The translations under genes were made by a program, and so were the position numbers. Of a stretch of DNA of 64,000 bases, positions 1 through 11,544 are shown piece after piece. Positions within the stretch are counted from its first letter, which is position 1, and every line of letters begins with the position of its first letter. Location of the stretch: contig CM028333.1 of assembly GCA_016647705.1 (NCBI GenBank), positions 9,994,616 through 10,058,615 of the forward strand. The letters are read 5' to 3'. Below the pieces are notes generated by a model that was not told the origin of the DNA, made no database searches, and saw only the letters and a list, made by a program, of their open reading frames with translations. Source of the DNA: Eucommia ulmoides (Eukaryota; Streptophyta; Magnoliopsida; Garryales; Eucommiaceae).

Positions 1-921
1 ATAAGTTAGATTCATCTCCGTCAATTTGAGTCGTAGGCGAGATTCTCTCGCCTCCTAGGTACGTGTTATAAACCCCCGTCTTCAATATCATGCTATATAT
101 TGTCATTGAGATTGCTGATGGCTCATTTTGGACATCACCTATATTAAGTTGGTGGTGATGTGTCGTATGTTTTAGTATGTGTTTATATTTTTAGTTAAGT
201 TTTACTGTTTTTATATGTGTGCATGCTTGTTTAGAATTAGTTTGTTTAGTTTAATTGTTGTTTTGTGCTAAGTTTTGACGTCATCTAGGCCCTTACCCGA
301 TGATGATTCTATCTCCTGGTTGTTTTGAGGTTGAGCGTAATGCTCATTCATGTGTGTTCTATGTGCTTAATGTATCGTCTTAGTAAAAGTTATTGTGGAT
401 CCTAAATGCACGAGCACGTAAACTCAATATAGTACTATCTAATTGATTTGAAACCGATTATCCTTCACTCAATTTCATGACAATAGGGATTCTAGAATTT
501 GATTTGAGGGAAATTCGAGGCCAAATCCTAGGCGAAGTTGTTTAGGAGATATGATTTAGGTATTCATTTGATCGCTTAAGCCTTTTGAAGCCTACCATGC
601 AATATCATTATCCCTCGTTACCCTGTTGAAGCCTTAAAGCCGTTTCAATTCTGAACATTTAAACAAATACCCTAGCCGATTAAACTTTTTCCAAACCTAC
701 ATCGCTAAACTGAAGGCACAATCTGAGTTAATCAAGTTAGCATTTCGCTACTTGATGTGAACGATTGGGTTTTAAGCGAGCTATTAATTGGTTCGGTACT
801 CGAGTACTCACTTGTCGTATGTCATTCATATTTTTGCACTCCTAAAATTGTAGAAATTCGAATGAGTTTGGGGGTGTGTTACTTAATCCATTTTGCAATT
901 CATGCACTACCACTTTCACCA
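1..921 (+). mobile_element. Internal-region fragment of a non-autonomous LTR retrotransposon (same family as 6338-11539)
   Basis: This stretch aligns along most of its length with the reverse complement of about 8640-9500, the internal region of the complete element at 6338-11539. Shared landmarks include the GAGGCGAGAT start region near 45-60, the TTGTTTTGAGG stretch near 320, and a purine-rich AGTTTGGGGGTGTG tract at 864-877. It therefore lies in sense orientation on the + strand. No open reading frame of retrotransposon type is present. The left end runs off the window. At the right end it changes abruptly into an LTR lying the other way round. Confidence 0.7.
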
Positions 922-2260
922 CAAGCGTACGAATCAAGTTTTAGTATAATGGACCTTTCGGTCGGGTATCGTATCCACAGGGATTGGTTAAGATTACTAT
1001 CGAGTATCATTATCATCATAACCTAATTTTATCTAGGCGACCAAAAATGTTAATAATTAATTACTAATACTAAACTAAAAAACCAATTAAGTTAACTATA
1101 TTATAAATACTATATTGAGATTATTTAGGGGAGTAGATTTCCTAGGGATTAACTTTATTTACTCAAATGCTTTTGGTCTCGTTTTAGTTAACATTAACGG
1201 CGTTTGGTGTATCCGACAATCTCGGTTCGTAAACTCCCGAGTGTAAGACGGGGTAATACGTGATTTCGTGTCAACGCCGAAGTCCCCTTCGATGTCTTAA
1301 CGACTCTAGGTCATGTGAGTCTCGCCCCAACGTCATCGATTGCACACTTTCTAACACCCTCTCGGGTCGTTAGATTATCGTATTGTGTTTACCCTAGTTC
1401 AAATCCGGGGTTACTTCTCCCGAGTGTCAAACCCCATATTCTCATAAACTAGCATATAATCATAGAAAACACGGCAACACAACCAAAATTATAAGGAACA
1501 ACCATAAACAAAACACAAATTCAACCAAAACTACATTTTCATAAATAATACGTTAATCCCTATTACAATCTATGTTTAGCTCATGGACCTAACCGTTTAT
1601 GCAATGTAAAACGAGCTAAACATGCTCAACAACTACCAAAATGAAGAAAACAAAGAGAAGAAACGAGCGACTTAGCCTATATCCGAAGAATTGGTGCTAG
1701 AACCGTCAAACGATCGCTTCACTCTTCATTTTCCACCTCAGGCTGAGAGCGCTCCCTCAAAAACCACTCAAACTAACCCTAAAATATAGCCTAAGACCTT
1801 AGGGGCCGAAAATCTTGGAAGAGAGGAAGAGAGAAGGGTATTTATAGGCTTAAAAATATCAAACAAAATATCTACTTTGTGTAGAGGCCACCCCCGTGGC
1901 GGTGAGTATGTCGGTTCACTGTTCACCTAGGCGGTGGAAAAGGCGATGGAGGTTGGGAACTCTCTATCATTTCACCGCCTAGGCGATGAGTTTACAGCAA
2001 CATAGCCCTTCTTAGCTTTTTCACTGCCGCGGCAGTGGTCAGGACGCCGCAGCGGTGGGTTTGTTTGCAGAATCTTACCGCCTTACTCATTTTTTCACCG
2101 TTCTTGATACGATTTGATCGTTTATGCTCCGATTTCATACTTTTTTACCCTACGCACCTGTTTTAATACAAAAAGAATAAAAATATATAAAAATAACTAT
2201 AAAAGTACTCTAAAACTAACAAAACCGGTTTGAAAATACGTAGGTAGATCACACCTATCA
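922..2260 (-). mobile_element. LTR (5'-truncated in + reading) of the same non-autonomous retrotransposon family, - strand
   Basis: The block matches the LTRs at 6338-7969 and 9936-11539 in the same orientation and the solo LTR at 39073-40492 in reverse. It shares TATCCACAGGGATTGG near 968, the runs of CGAGTGTAAGACGGG, the GC-rich island near 1890-2060 and the terminal GTAGGTAGATCACACCTATCA at 2240-2260. Relative to the complete copies it lacks roughly the first 40 bases, including the TGTACG terminus, so no target-site duplication can be called. It is non-coding. Confidence 0.7.
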
Positions 2261-3282
2261 GCCAGCCCGATGTGAGTTTATTTTCCCTTCTCGATATATT
2301 GTACTAACTTGGCTCTTTTTTGCATTCTCAGCCCAGAAGAAGAACAAGCCCACCCATTAGATCGTTGCACAGAGAGACTGGGTGGTGAAGACGCCCTTCA
2401 ACCACATCAAATCGTTGAGCATGTCGTCCTTGTACGAGATCTACTTTTGGAGCGGCCCTTCTTTCCCCGTGCCATTTTAAAGAAGAATTCGAATAACAGT
2501 AAGTTATTCCACATCAGATCGGTTATGTTTCCGTACTTAGCTTTTTGTAATTCCTATCCTAATCAATTTTTCCTGTCATGCAGTCATGGACATTGAGGCG
2601 ATGCAGGGGTTGGCTATGGAGCAGGTCGAATAGGAGGCAGTTAGGCAGGACTCACAATAAGTTGGCTCACAGCATAGTGAAGAAGCCAGGAGGTGGAACA
2701 CACCTCAGCCTGGTCAACCCCCTAGGTGACCCTTGTAAGGTCCGTGTTAGCGGGCAGGGCCTCGACACCGGTGGGAAAGCCTTCGACCCCAATGGCGTGC
2801 ATACCCATGGAAGAGGAGAGTCCAACCCTTACTAAAAGGAAAGACAAAGGACAAAGAAAGGCAAGCACAATCGAGATGCGATCGAGCCCTAGACGTAGAG
2901 CAGGAGAGAAGGCCAGCCAAGGTAGGCTAGGACATTTATTGCTGATACCGACCTCCAGCTCGACCGTCACATCCTGGATTAGCCCAACTTCCTCTCGAGC
3001 TTCATTCATAAGATCACCGCCTGAATGCTAGAGCCGGATTGTTGCCAAGTCTGACGTGCTCTGCCCAGCAACTTCAGTTTTCAAAACAACATCTTCATCA
3101 ATGCTTTTGCAGTTACCTTTCAAGAGATCAGTCAGTGCAATCATGTCCTCTTCCAATGACTTGATTCTAGCCGACGTATTGGTACAGAATTTTCGAAGGA
3201 GATTCGAAGATTCGCAACGTCAACCTTTAGTTCAATGTTCTGTACAGACAAGTTCACCTTATAGCCCTACTTTGATACCCAT
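2261..3282. other. Unassigned repeat-like sequence, probably the internal region of a truncated LTR element
   Basis: No intact gene is visible. Short frames on both strands (for example + strand 2309-2596 and 2726-3031) are broken and I do not recognise them. At 3268-3282 the - strand reads ATGGGTATCAAAGTAGG-like sequence, resembling the primer-binding site complementary to initiator tRNA-Met, directly downstream of the LTR-like block 3283-4226. This stretch would then be the start of that element's internal region, cut off at 2260 by the LTR fragment. This is inference. Confidence 0.3.
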
Positions 3283-4226
3283 TGTCAAAGGATTAAATTT
3301 TCACCACGAAAGTTGTAACTGAGTGATGGCCTAGTTACACCAATAACTAGCAACCCCGAGAATGTTCATCCACGCAACTGAAGTACACTGACCGTACGTA
3401 AAACACACACGTTTCGGCAAAGTTATACAACGACTATACACTGAAACACAGTACCAAAAACCCACCCCTCAGGTTATAAGGAACCAATTACAATGTATCA
3501 GTCTAAAATCCGCAGCTATACATTCACTAGTCAAAAACAGACCCAAAACCTGACTATTTATAGGAGAAAATAGCAGTTGACAGCCCCAACAACCTAGGTA
3601 GACAACCGACACATGTCTGACATGTGTCCAGGCCATAGGAGTTAGTTTTTCTATCTAAAAACTAACTAAAACCACCACAGAAAACTGTCCAGACAGCACC
3701 CACATATCTTGCACATGTCTGGTAACTACTAGTCCATCAGCTCACCATAAGTTCAACTTCATTCTAGCGTTTTTGCATCATGCCAACATCCTGCCTCGTT
3801 ACCATCACGACCCATAGTCATGCCTACATTTTCTAACACCTCACCATACCACCCATATGGTCAGAACGCGTCTTGCGCCCACGTTTTGTCTCATTATGTC
3901 ATTGTGCCTAACGACTTCCCAACACCGTATGTATTTTTCACACCAAAATGCACCGTTATTCCCAACAGTCTACTATGTTGTGCACATGACACTATTCAAA
4001 ACATAGCATTATGCCTACGTTGTGCCACCTTACCTCGGTACCACACCAAGGTCTTTCTCACTGCCTAACACCTGCTGGTGTTGTGCCACAACACCACTGC
4101 CCACCGATGTACACCAAGTTGGTGCCTTTTATGCTAACGACCCCATTTGTATTACATGCACTGTATCCGGTAGCAAAGTACACTAAGCCAGTGTTGTTTG
4201 GTCCTCTAGTGTTGTTTGGGCTAACA
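3283..4226 (-). mobile_element. Putative LTR of a second element inserted in the Tat-like pol gene
   Basis: The block starts with TGTCAAAGG and ends with GGCTAACA, so it has TG...CA borders, and on its lower-coordinate side it abuts an initiator-Met-like primer-binding site. On the - strand CTATAAATA at about 3555-3565 could be its TATA box. Its upper border coincides with the point where the neighbouring reverse transcriptase reading frame stops matching, right after the conserved DWLA. No partner LTR is in the window, so identity and borders are tentative. Confidence 0.4.
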
Positions 4227-4950
4227 GCTAGCCAGTCCAAGAATTTGACTTCTTCCACGACATCGGACTTGATAAGTTTATCCATTTCTTCTTCGATGAA
4301 CTTGTGCAGGTCTGGGTAGAATTTTCTCCTCTTTTGACGAATAGAAGGGTGGTACACATCGGCATAGATCCGGTGTATAGCCATTCTAGGGTCAACCCCC
4401 GGGAGCTCGTTATGCAACTAAGCAAAAATATCGTAATTCCTCCACAACAGCTCGGCGAGCTCGACACATTGTTCTGGGCTGAGCCTAGCTCCTATTCTTA
4501 TAATTCTTTCTTCGATGGTCAAGTGGATGGGAACTTCAAGGATATCTTCATGGGGCGGAGGAACGGGCTCTTCATCTCAGGGATCATCAATTGGAACTGG
4601 TGGGAAACTTCATCATCTAGTGATAGGAGGAATAGACGGCCTTTAGGGCAGCTATTGTCGGTCACCCTATGATTGCATTATGGGGCGAGGGTTTATCTAG
4701 GATAAGAAACTTTGACCATACGGTAGCCGTTCTGGGCTTAGATCCCACAGTGACGAGCAGGGAAACCCATCCTAGCGAGCTCATGACATCTCCTCTGAAA
4801 CCGACGAGAGGAGCCTTCATGGGCTGCACAACGCTGGAATCCACATTCATCTTGTCAAAGGCCTACTTGAAGATTATGTCAATGGAGCTACCCCCATCGA
4901 CCAAGATCCATCATGTCTTGAAGTGATTGATTAGGGCTGATATAACCTAG
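4227..4950 (-). pseudogene. Tat-like protease and start of reverse transcriptase (pol remnant)
   Basis: On the - strand near 4900-4660 the frame reads ILVDGGSSIDIIF, then PLVGFRGDV, VTVGSKPRTATVW and PSPHNAIIG. This is the pattern of plant Ty3/gypsy aspartic proteases, with DGGSS in place of the usual DNGSS. From 4417 downward LPGVDPRMAIHRI, RQKRRKF, IEEEMDKLI and FLDWLA match the N-terminal part of gypsy RT. Matching stops at about 4227, before the catalytic YxDD region, where the block 3283-4226 begins. In-frame stops (for example between the protease and the IISALINHF stretch) mean it is not translatable as one protein. Confidence 0.75.
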
Positions 4951-5199
4951 GCATCGTCGTGAGGGGGTACGGCCTCGCTAAAAGAGACGATGTTGTGTGT
5001 GGCGACATCAACCATGCTCACCTTGTACATGTTTTGCTCAGTCTTTCTATTTATCTTGTGCTCATACTTTTTCTGGGAGGAAGACGTTTTACCCCCGAAA
5101 CTTAGTCTGCTATGGATAACGTTGATTTCATTATCCACCCTCTGGTCATCGTCATTACAGATGTTGTTGTCCCAAGGTGGAGGTCGGCTATTATTTCTC

Positions 5200-6337
5200 C
5201 TCTGCCGCTGACCTCTATGTTCATCTTGGCAGTCACCACCCCCAGACTAGGGTTCTCTGTTCATTCTGTACATATAGTTCCAAAGTATCCTCTTTTAATT
5301 AGGGCCTTTATCTCTTCCTTCAGTTGGAAGTACTCATCGGTGGTATGTCCACAGTCTCGATGAAACTCGCAATACTTCTTGACCGACCTGCTCATAGGTT
5401 TCCTTCTTAGCGGGGGGGAGGGGAGGAGAGGCAGACGAAAAGATTCTTTTATCGAAGTTCTCAGCAAAAATGATAGTGGTTAATGCTGTCAGAGAATGAA
5501 CTCATGTTAGCGAGGCCTTGGGGTGGATGTGGTCTCCTGTCCCCTGGAAGAGGCCCTAACCGCCCCTCAGCTTGAAGTCATCGTGATCCTTGAGATCAGA
5601 TCGACCCTTTCTCAACTCGGTCATTCTTCTTCTACATCCATTCTCTTTCTCTCTTTACCATATCAAGCAGATCGGCCTCATAGAAGCTGGTACCATGGTC
5701 CAAGGCGTCACAGAGGCTCGGGGCTGGCTATAAGCACAGGTCGTATGACAACCTCCTATACCTTAGCCCATCAATGAAGGCATTCAAGGCAACAGCATTC
5801 GAGACCCCTTTACAAGAGAGAGACTCCTTCCAAAACCTATCCACAAAATCAACCAATATCTCATTAACCTACTGCCTGAGGGAAATAATATGAGTCTCGA
5901 TCTTGGGCCTACGCCTAGAATGGATGAATCTGGCGAGGAAGAACTATTCGAGCTGGGATGAAGGTTGATATTGAGGCGGGTGCAAAATCATTTAACCAAG
6001 TCCGGGCTGGACCAGTTAAAGTGAGAGGGAAGAACTTACATCTCACTGCCATGGAGGCTGTGTGCATATCCATAAAGGATACGAAGATAGAAAAATGATT
6101 TATGGGGTCAGTGGTCTCATCATACTAGGTTACCAAGGGGGTAGGGAATCGATAAGGCATAGGTTTCACTATATTTTTATGAATCGATAAGGCATAGGTT
6201 TCCCTATATTTTCATCGATAAATGGATATTTTACCCTAGCATGCAACCCGGCGGCACCTCCAGCACCCTAGATCTGGTTGAGTGCGGCCTCCATCTTAGC
6301 CATACGGCGCTCTATAGCGGCATCCCCTCTAGGCGGC
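5200..6337 (-). pseudogene. Tat-like gag, middle and C-terminal part
   Basis: The - strand around 6130-5960 encodes YDETTDPINHFSIF, KFFPLTLTGPARTWLNDF and APASISTF, the hallmark of the retrotransposon gag domain of gypsy elements. Further down, near 5400-5340, [20 protein letters not shown] is the usual Cys/His motif that follows gag, with Tyr where the last Cys is expected. Stops and frame changes between the two blocks show decay. The frame is cut at 6337 by the insertion of the element 6338-11539 and resumes at 11545. Confidence 0.75.
6333..6337. repeat. Target-site duplication GCGGC (left copy)
   Basis: GCGGC directly precedes the TGTACG terminus at 6338 and is repeated at 11540-11544 directly after the other terminus. 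Five bases is the usual duplication size for LTR retrotransposon integration. Confidence 0.85.
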
Positions 6338-7969
6338 TGTACGTTGAGGATTTCGATCCTCGCGTATTGACTACTAGAAAGTGTACGAGGTCAAAGATTT
6401 AGTATAGTATGATCATGGAAGATCGGGTTATCGTATCCACAGGGATTGGTGTCGTTACTATCGAGTACCACTTTCGGCATGACCTAACTTTATCTAGGCT
6501 AAAAATAAATGTGTTTAATTAATTAAACTAATACTAATATAACGTAAATTAACTATACTAATATACAAATATGTTTTAGGGGAAATAATTGCCTAGGGAT
6601 TAACTTGTTTACAAATACGTGTTCGGTCTCGATTTACTCACGTTTACGGTGTTCGACTTATTTGATAATCTCGGTATCTAAAACTCCTCTGCCACCTATC
6701 CCGTGTGTAAGACGGGGGATATAACGCAACTTCGTGTCAACAAAAAAATTCCCCTCAACGTCTTAATGACCCTAGGTCACGTGAGTCTCGCCTCAATGTC
6801 ATTGATTGTACACAATCCAACTCTCGACCGGGTCATTGGATCGTCGCGTCGTGTTTACTCTATCGACAATCTCGGTTCTAAAACTCCATCGCCACCTCTC
6901 CCGAGTGTAAGACGGGAGAATACATGACTTCGAGTCAACAAAGAAGTGCCCCTCAATATCTTAACGATCCTAGGTCACGTGAGTCTTGCCCCAACGTCAT
7001 CAATTGTCCACAATCCTAACCCCGACCGGGTTATTGGATCGTGGCGTTTGTTTACCTTAATCCGAATTCGGGGTTTGTCAAACCCCGTATTCTCTATTTA
7101 TCTATCTAAGTATGATAAACAAACAATACGATAAACACAATCAAACTACGAAGAACAAACATAAACGCAACACCGAAATAATCCAAACACATATTTATAA
7201 ATTTATTATTAATCCCTATACAATCCACATTTAGCCTATGGCCATAGCCTTACTTACATGAAAGAACAAGGTAAACATGCTCACAATATCCTAAGTTAAA
7301 GAAATAAGGGAAGAAATCGAAGAACTTAGCCTCGTCCGAAGATTTGTCGCTAAGAACCATTTAACGATTGCTCCGTCGTCTTCCTTCACATCGGGATGTG
7401 AGCTCTTCCTCTAAAACTCCTAATTCCAACCCTAAGTATAGCCCAAGGGGCTCTAGTGGCCAGAGTGTGCAAGAGGAGAGGATAGGAGAGGAGATGGTAT
7501 TTATAAGCAAAATATCTCAAAAATATCTAAAAAATATCTTAGGATGTGCAGAGGTCACCATCGCAGTGGTGGGATTCACCGTCGCAACGGTGAGTTGGTC
7601 GGTTAGTTGATCGCCTAGGCGGTGAAGAATGTTGTGGACTTGGTTGACATCCTGTATCTCCAGCGCCGCAGTGGTGGATGTTCAGGAAGGTAAGTCAGTC
7701 TCTGCATTTTCACCACTGCGACGGAGGTCTGGATGCCGCGGCGGTAGGCTTCTTTCACAATATTGCCTCCGTGCTCATTTTTCCACCGTTCTTCGACCGT
7801 TTTTTATTCGATCTCATCGTTTTCGCTCCAGTTTCCTATCTTGTTGCCCCCATACACCTGATTTATACAAAAAGTATAAAAACTAATTAAAACATAATAA
7901 AATACTATATAAACGCTTGAAAACTAACTTAATACGATTTGGAAATATGTAGGTAGATCACACCTATCA
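6338..7969 (-). repeat. 3' LTR of the LARD-like element
   Basis: It is the lower-coordinate direct repeat of the element and is the 3' LTR because the element reads on the - strand. It starts TGTACGTTGAGG and ends CACCTATCA. It carries three CGAGTGTAAGACGGG-like runs around 6700-6920 and a GC-rich island with repeated CCGC/GTGG words near 7555-7745. A near-copy lies at 9936-11539 with small indels. Confidence 0.9.
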
Positions 7970-7992
7970 AATACCCCCAAACTTAGAATTTG
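7970..7992 (-). promoter_or_regulatory. Polypurine tract of the LARD-like element
   Basis: On the - strand the sequence reads AAGTTTGGGGGTATT immediately before the 3' LTR terminus TGATAGGTGTG. The position and purine richness fit the primer for plus-strand DNA synthesis. Confidence 0.7.
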
Positions 7993-9911
7993 GCTAATCC
8001 TCGAGCCAAACACACACACGGAAATGAAAAAAAAAACTAAATTAAATAACAAACAACCTAAAAATAATCTAAACATAACGACATGTGAGTTTTGACTTTT
8101 TCTAACGGCCTATATATTTTTTCCTCAACAACCGCCAGTCATATCGATTTCAGGCGGTAAAACACATCATGTGATTGTTCTAGAATTTCGACATGCAATA
8201 ATGGTGAACACTATTCTAGATCTTGTAAACGTGTTAGTGCGAGACTCAATAATACGGCTATACAACAACCGGATTAAATTATCCCTCAACGAAATTAATG
8301 ACTTAGACCGTATAGGATTAGAATTTTCATATGCTTGATTGGGGTCCACTCTCCACTAATGTAGGCTTGGAAGTTCATAGAGATCAAAAGGACTTGGTTC
8401 GGTTATGGAATATTTGGCTAAGGGTAATTTGGAATAGAAAACGGGTTAACATTGTTAACTTAATGTTACCTAAGGCTCAATGCTTGGCACATTCACCCTC
8501 GTATTCCATAGATAAATTAGAAATAATCTCGAACAAACATTTAAGACCGACATACTCACTTGTCAAAAAGAAACGAAATTTAACAATATTTACATTTTTT
8601 ATTTTTTATTTTTTATTTTATTTTTATTTTTATTTTTTTTCCGAACCACACCCCCAAACTTATTCGATTAGTATTATTTCACAGGTGTGGTTAAAACGAA
8701 ACAAATGACAAGTGAGTACTCGAATTCCAAACCAATCTGAAGTTCACCCTAAACCCAACCGCTCACATCAAGTAGCATATATGAATGCTAACTTGATTCA
8801 CTCAAATGTGCCTTTAAATTCAGCGATATATGTTTGGAAAAAAATCAAGTAGCTAGGGTATTTGTTTATGTATTCAGAATTGAAATGTCATTTAGGCTTC
8901 GATAGGGTAATGCACGATAAATATATTACAGGGTAGGCTTCAATGGCTCAAGCGACAAAAAATAATGCCTAAATCATGTCTCCTGAACTACCTTGCTTAG
9001 GGTTTCGCCTCAAACTTCTCCTCAATCAGGTTCTAGAATCCTTAATTTTCATGAATTTGGTTAATCGATAATCGTCCTCAAATCAACTGAATAGAAATAC
9101 ATTGAGTCTATGTGCTCGTGCAAATTAGGATCTACAATAACTTTTACCAAAATGCATAGTCAAGCACACAGAACACACATGCATGGGTATTACCCTTGGC
9201 CTCAAAAACAACCAAGGGGTAATATCATCATTGGGTAACAGCCCAGATGAACGCAAAACTCAAAATGCAAACAATAACACAAAAACATAAACACATTCTA
9301 ACCTAAACACGCATGCACACAAGAAAACAATAACATATAACTAACATACTACACTACACATAATCGCCAAACTCAAAATAAACAGTGTCCTCAGCGAACC
9401 CAATCACCATTCTCAACATATAAAATTAAAGTATACTGATGAAGAAGGTTTAGAACACATACCTGGGAGGTGAAAGGATCTCGCCTCCATTTAAATTCGA
9501 CAGAGATGGATTTAAGTTATTTGACCTTGGGTTGCCTCGAAAGAAGCGCGTGGTTTAATGTTCTTGGCCCAAAATTTTGATAATGCCCTCAAGCTTGGCA
9601 AGATTTTGTTTTGTTCGGCTCAATCTTTCAACGAAATGCCTCACTGACTTATGTGCGTGGCCCCGCACAATAAAACGGCTTGGAATCCCATTGAAAGGGA
9701 TGCATCAATGCCTGTCGATCTAACATCGCCAAGTACCATGTATAAGAAACAAAAACAAAATTACAAACAAAAATTATATACAAAAGAAATTCCTAAAGTA
9801 AAATTGGTTCATTTACTCACAATATCGACAATAACGAATAAAACAGTCCCTGGCAATCATTACCAAAAACTTAGTAGTGATCGCCAAGAATTGAATTCAC
9901 CTAACGACTAA

Positions 9912-9929
9912 TCCCCGGCAACGGCATCA
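9912..9929 (-). promoter_or_regulatory. Primer-binding site complementary to tRNA-Asp
   Basis: The + strand reads TCCCCGGCAACGGCATCA, matching the 3' end of plant tRNA-Asp (TCCCCGGCAACGGCGCCA) except for two positions, and sits six bases from the 5' LTR end at 9936. The GC to AT pair of changes is what decay at methylated CpG or similar sites would give. Use of tRNA-Asp is common in Tat/Athila elements. Confidence 0.8.
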
Positions 9930-9935
9930 AAAACT

Positions 9936-11539
9936 TGTACGGCAAGGATTTCGATCCTTGCATATTGACTAATCACAAGTTTATGAGGTCAAAGTTTTAG
10001 TATAGTGTGATCGTGAAAGATCGGATTATCATATCCACAGGGATTGGTGTCGTTACTATCGAGTACTTCGTTTGTCATGACCTAACTTTATCTAGGCTAA
10101 AAATAAATGTGTTTAATTAATTAAACTAATACTAATATAACCTAAATTAACTATACTAATATACTAATATGTTTTAGAGGAAATAATTGCCTAGAGATTA
10201 ACTTGTTTACAAATACGTGTTCGATCTCGATTTACTCACGTTTACGGTGTTCGACCTATTTGACAATCTTGATATCTAAAACTCATCTGCCACCTCTCCC
10301 GAGTGTAAGACGGAGGATATAATGCAACTTCGTGTCAACGAATAAGTCCCCCTCAACGTCTTAATGACCCTAGGTCGCATTAATCTCGCCCCCAACGTCA
10401 TTGATTTCACACAATCCAACTCCCGACCCAGTTATTAGATCGTCGCGTCGTGTTTAACCTATCGACAATCTCGATTCTAGAACTCCACTGCCACATTTCC
10501 TAAGTGTAAGACAGGGGAATACATGACTTAGAGTCAACGAAGAAGTCCTCTTCAACGTCTTAACAACCCTAGGTCACGTGAGTCTTGCCCCAACGTCATC
10601 GATTGTCCACAATCCTAACCCTGATCGGGTTATTGGATCGTGGCGTTTGTTTACCCTAATCCGAATCTGGGGTTTGTCAAACCCCATAATCTCCATTTAT
10701 TTATCTAAGCATGATAAACAAACAATACGATAAACACAATCAAACTACGAAGAACAAACATAAACGCAACACCGAAATCATTCAAACACATATTTATAAA
10801 TTTATTATTAATCCTTATACAATCCACATTTAGCCTATGGTCATAGTCGTATTTACATGAAAAAACGAGTTAAACATACTCACAATATCCTAAGTTAAAG
10901 AAATAAGGAAAGAAATCGAAGAACTTAGTCTCGTCCAAAGATTTGTCGCTAAAAACCGTTCAACGATTGCTCCGCCATCTTCCTCCACATCGGGATGTGA
11001 GCTCTCCCTCTAAAACTCCTAATTCCAACCCTAAGTATAGCCCAAGGGACTCTAGTGGCCGGAGTGTGCAAGAGGAGAGAAGATGAGAGGGTATTTATAA
11101 GCAAAGTATCTCAAAAATTTCTAAAACATATCTCAGGCTGTACAGAGGTCACCGCCGCAGTGGTGAGTAGGTTGGTTAGTTGATCGCCTAGGTGGTGAAA
11201 ACAGTGGTGGACTTGGTTGACATCCTGCATCTCCAGCTCCGTGGCGGTGGATGTTCATCAAGTTAAGTCAGTCTCTGTATTTTCACCGCCGCGACGGAGG
11301 TCTGGACGCCGCGATGGTAGGCTTCTTTCACAATATTGCGTCCGTGCTAATTTTTCCACCGTTCTTCGACCATTTTTTATTCGATCTCATGGTTTTCGCT
11401 CCAATTTTCTATCTTCTTGTCCCACACATCTGATTTATAGAAAAGTATAAAAAATAATTAAAACATAATAAAATACTATATAAACGTTCAAAAACTAACT
11501 AATTTAGTTTGAATATATGTAGGTAGATTATACTTATCA
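9936..11539 (-). repeat. 5' LTR of the LARD-like element
   Basis: This is the higher-coordinate direct repeat, bordered by the primer-binding site at 9912-9929 and by the target-site duplication at 11540-11544. It ends in TACTTATCA, where the other copies have CACCTATCA. It is similar to 6338-7969 over its whole length. Confidence 0.9.
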
Positions 11540-11544
11540 GCGGC
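11540..11544. repeat. Target-site duplication GCGGC (right copy)
   Basis: It is identical to 6333-6337 and directly follows the terminal CTTATCA of the nested element. Confidence 0.85.

Larger units (their letters stand above)
7970..9935 (-). other. Non-coding internal region of the LARD-like element
   Basis: The stretch holds no recognisable retrotransposon protein. Reading the - strand, a gene-end-like stretch near 9510-9560 (CTTCTTTCGAGGCAACCCAA) resembles the sequence found after pol in Athila/Tat elements, suggesting descent from such an element. A second G-rich AGTTTGGGGGTGTGG tract sits near 8645-8662, and a T-rich low-complexity block at 8596-8640. Frames such as 8331-8708 have low-complexity sequence and no family resemblance. 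Confidence 0.7.
6338..11539 (-). mobile_element. Complete non-autonomous LTR retrotransposon (LARD-like), 5.2 kb
   Basis: Two long direct repeats bound the element: 6338-7969 (1632 bp) and 9936-11539 (1604 bp), each running TGTAC...CTATCA on the + strand. The 5-bp duplication GCGGC flanks it exactly. The internal region (7970-9935) begins on the - strand with a primer-binding site complementary to tRNA-Asp and ends with a G-rich polypurine tract next to the 3' LTR. No gag or pol frame is present in the ~2 kb interior, so it must have been mobilised by enzymes from another element, probably a Tat/Athila type. Related pieces lie at 1-2260 and 39073-40492. Confidence 0.9.

Noticed and set aside
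2309..3322. Several + strand frames of 80-100 residues
   Set aside because: They overlap one another on both strands, are broken and show no family motif; the region is better read as old retrotransposon sequence.
8331..8708. 125-residue + strand frame
   Set aside because: It lies inside the non-coding LARD-like interior on the opposite strand, ends in TTTTTA low complexity and resembles no protein family.
9912..9929. tRNA-Asp-like sequence
   Set aside because: Only the last 18 bases of the tRNA match and they sit next to an LTR end, so it is a primer-binding site and not a tRNA gene.
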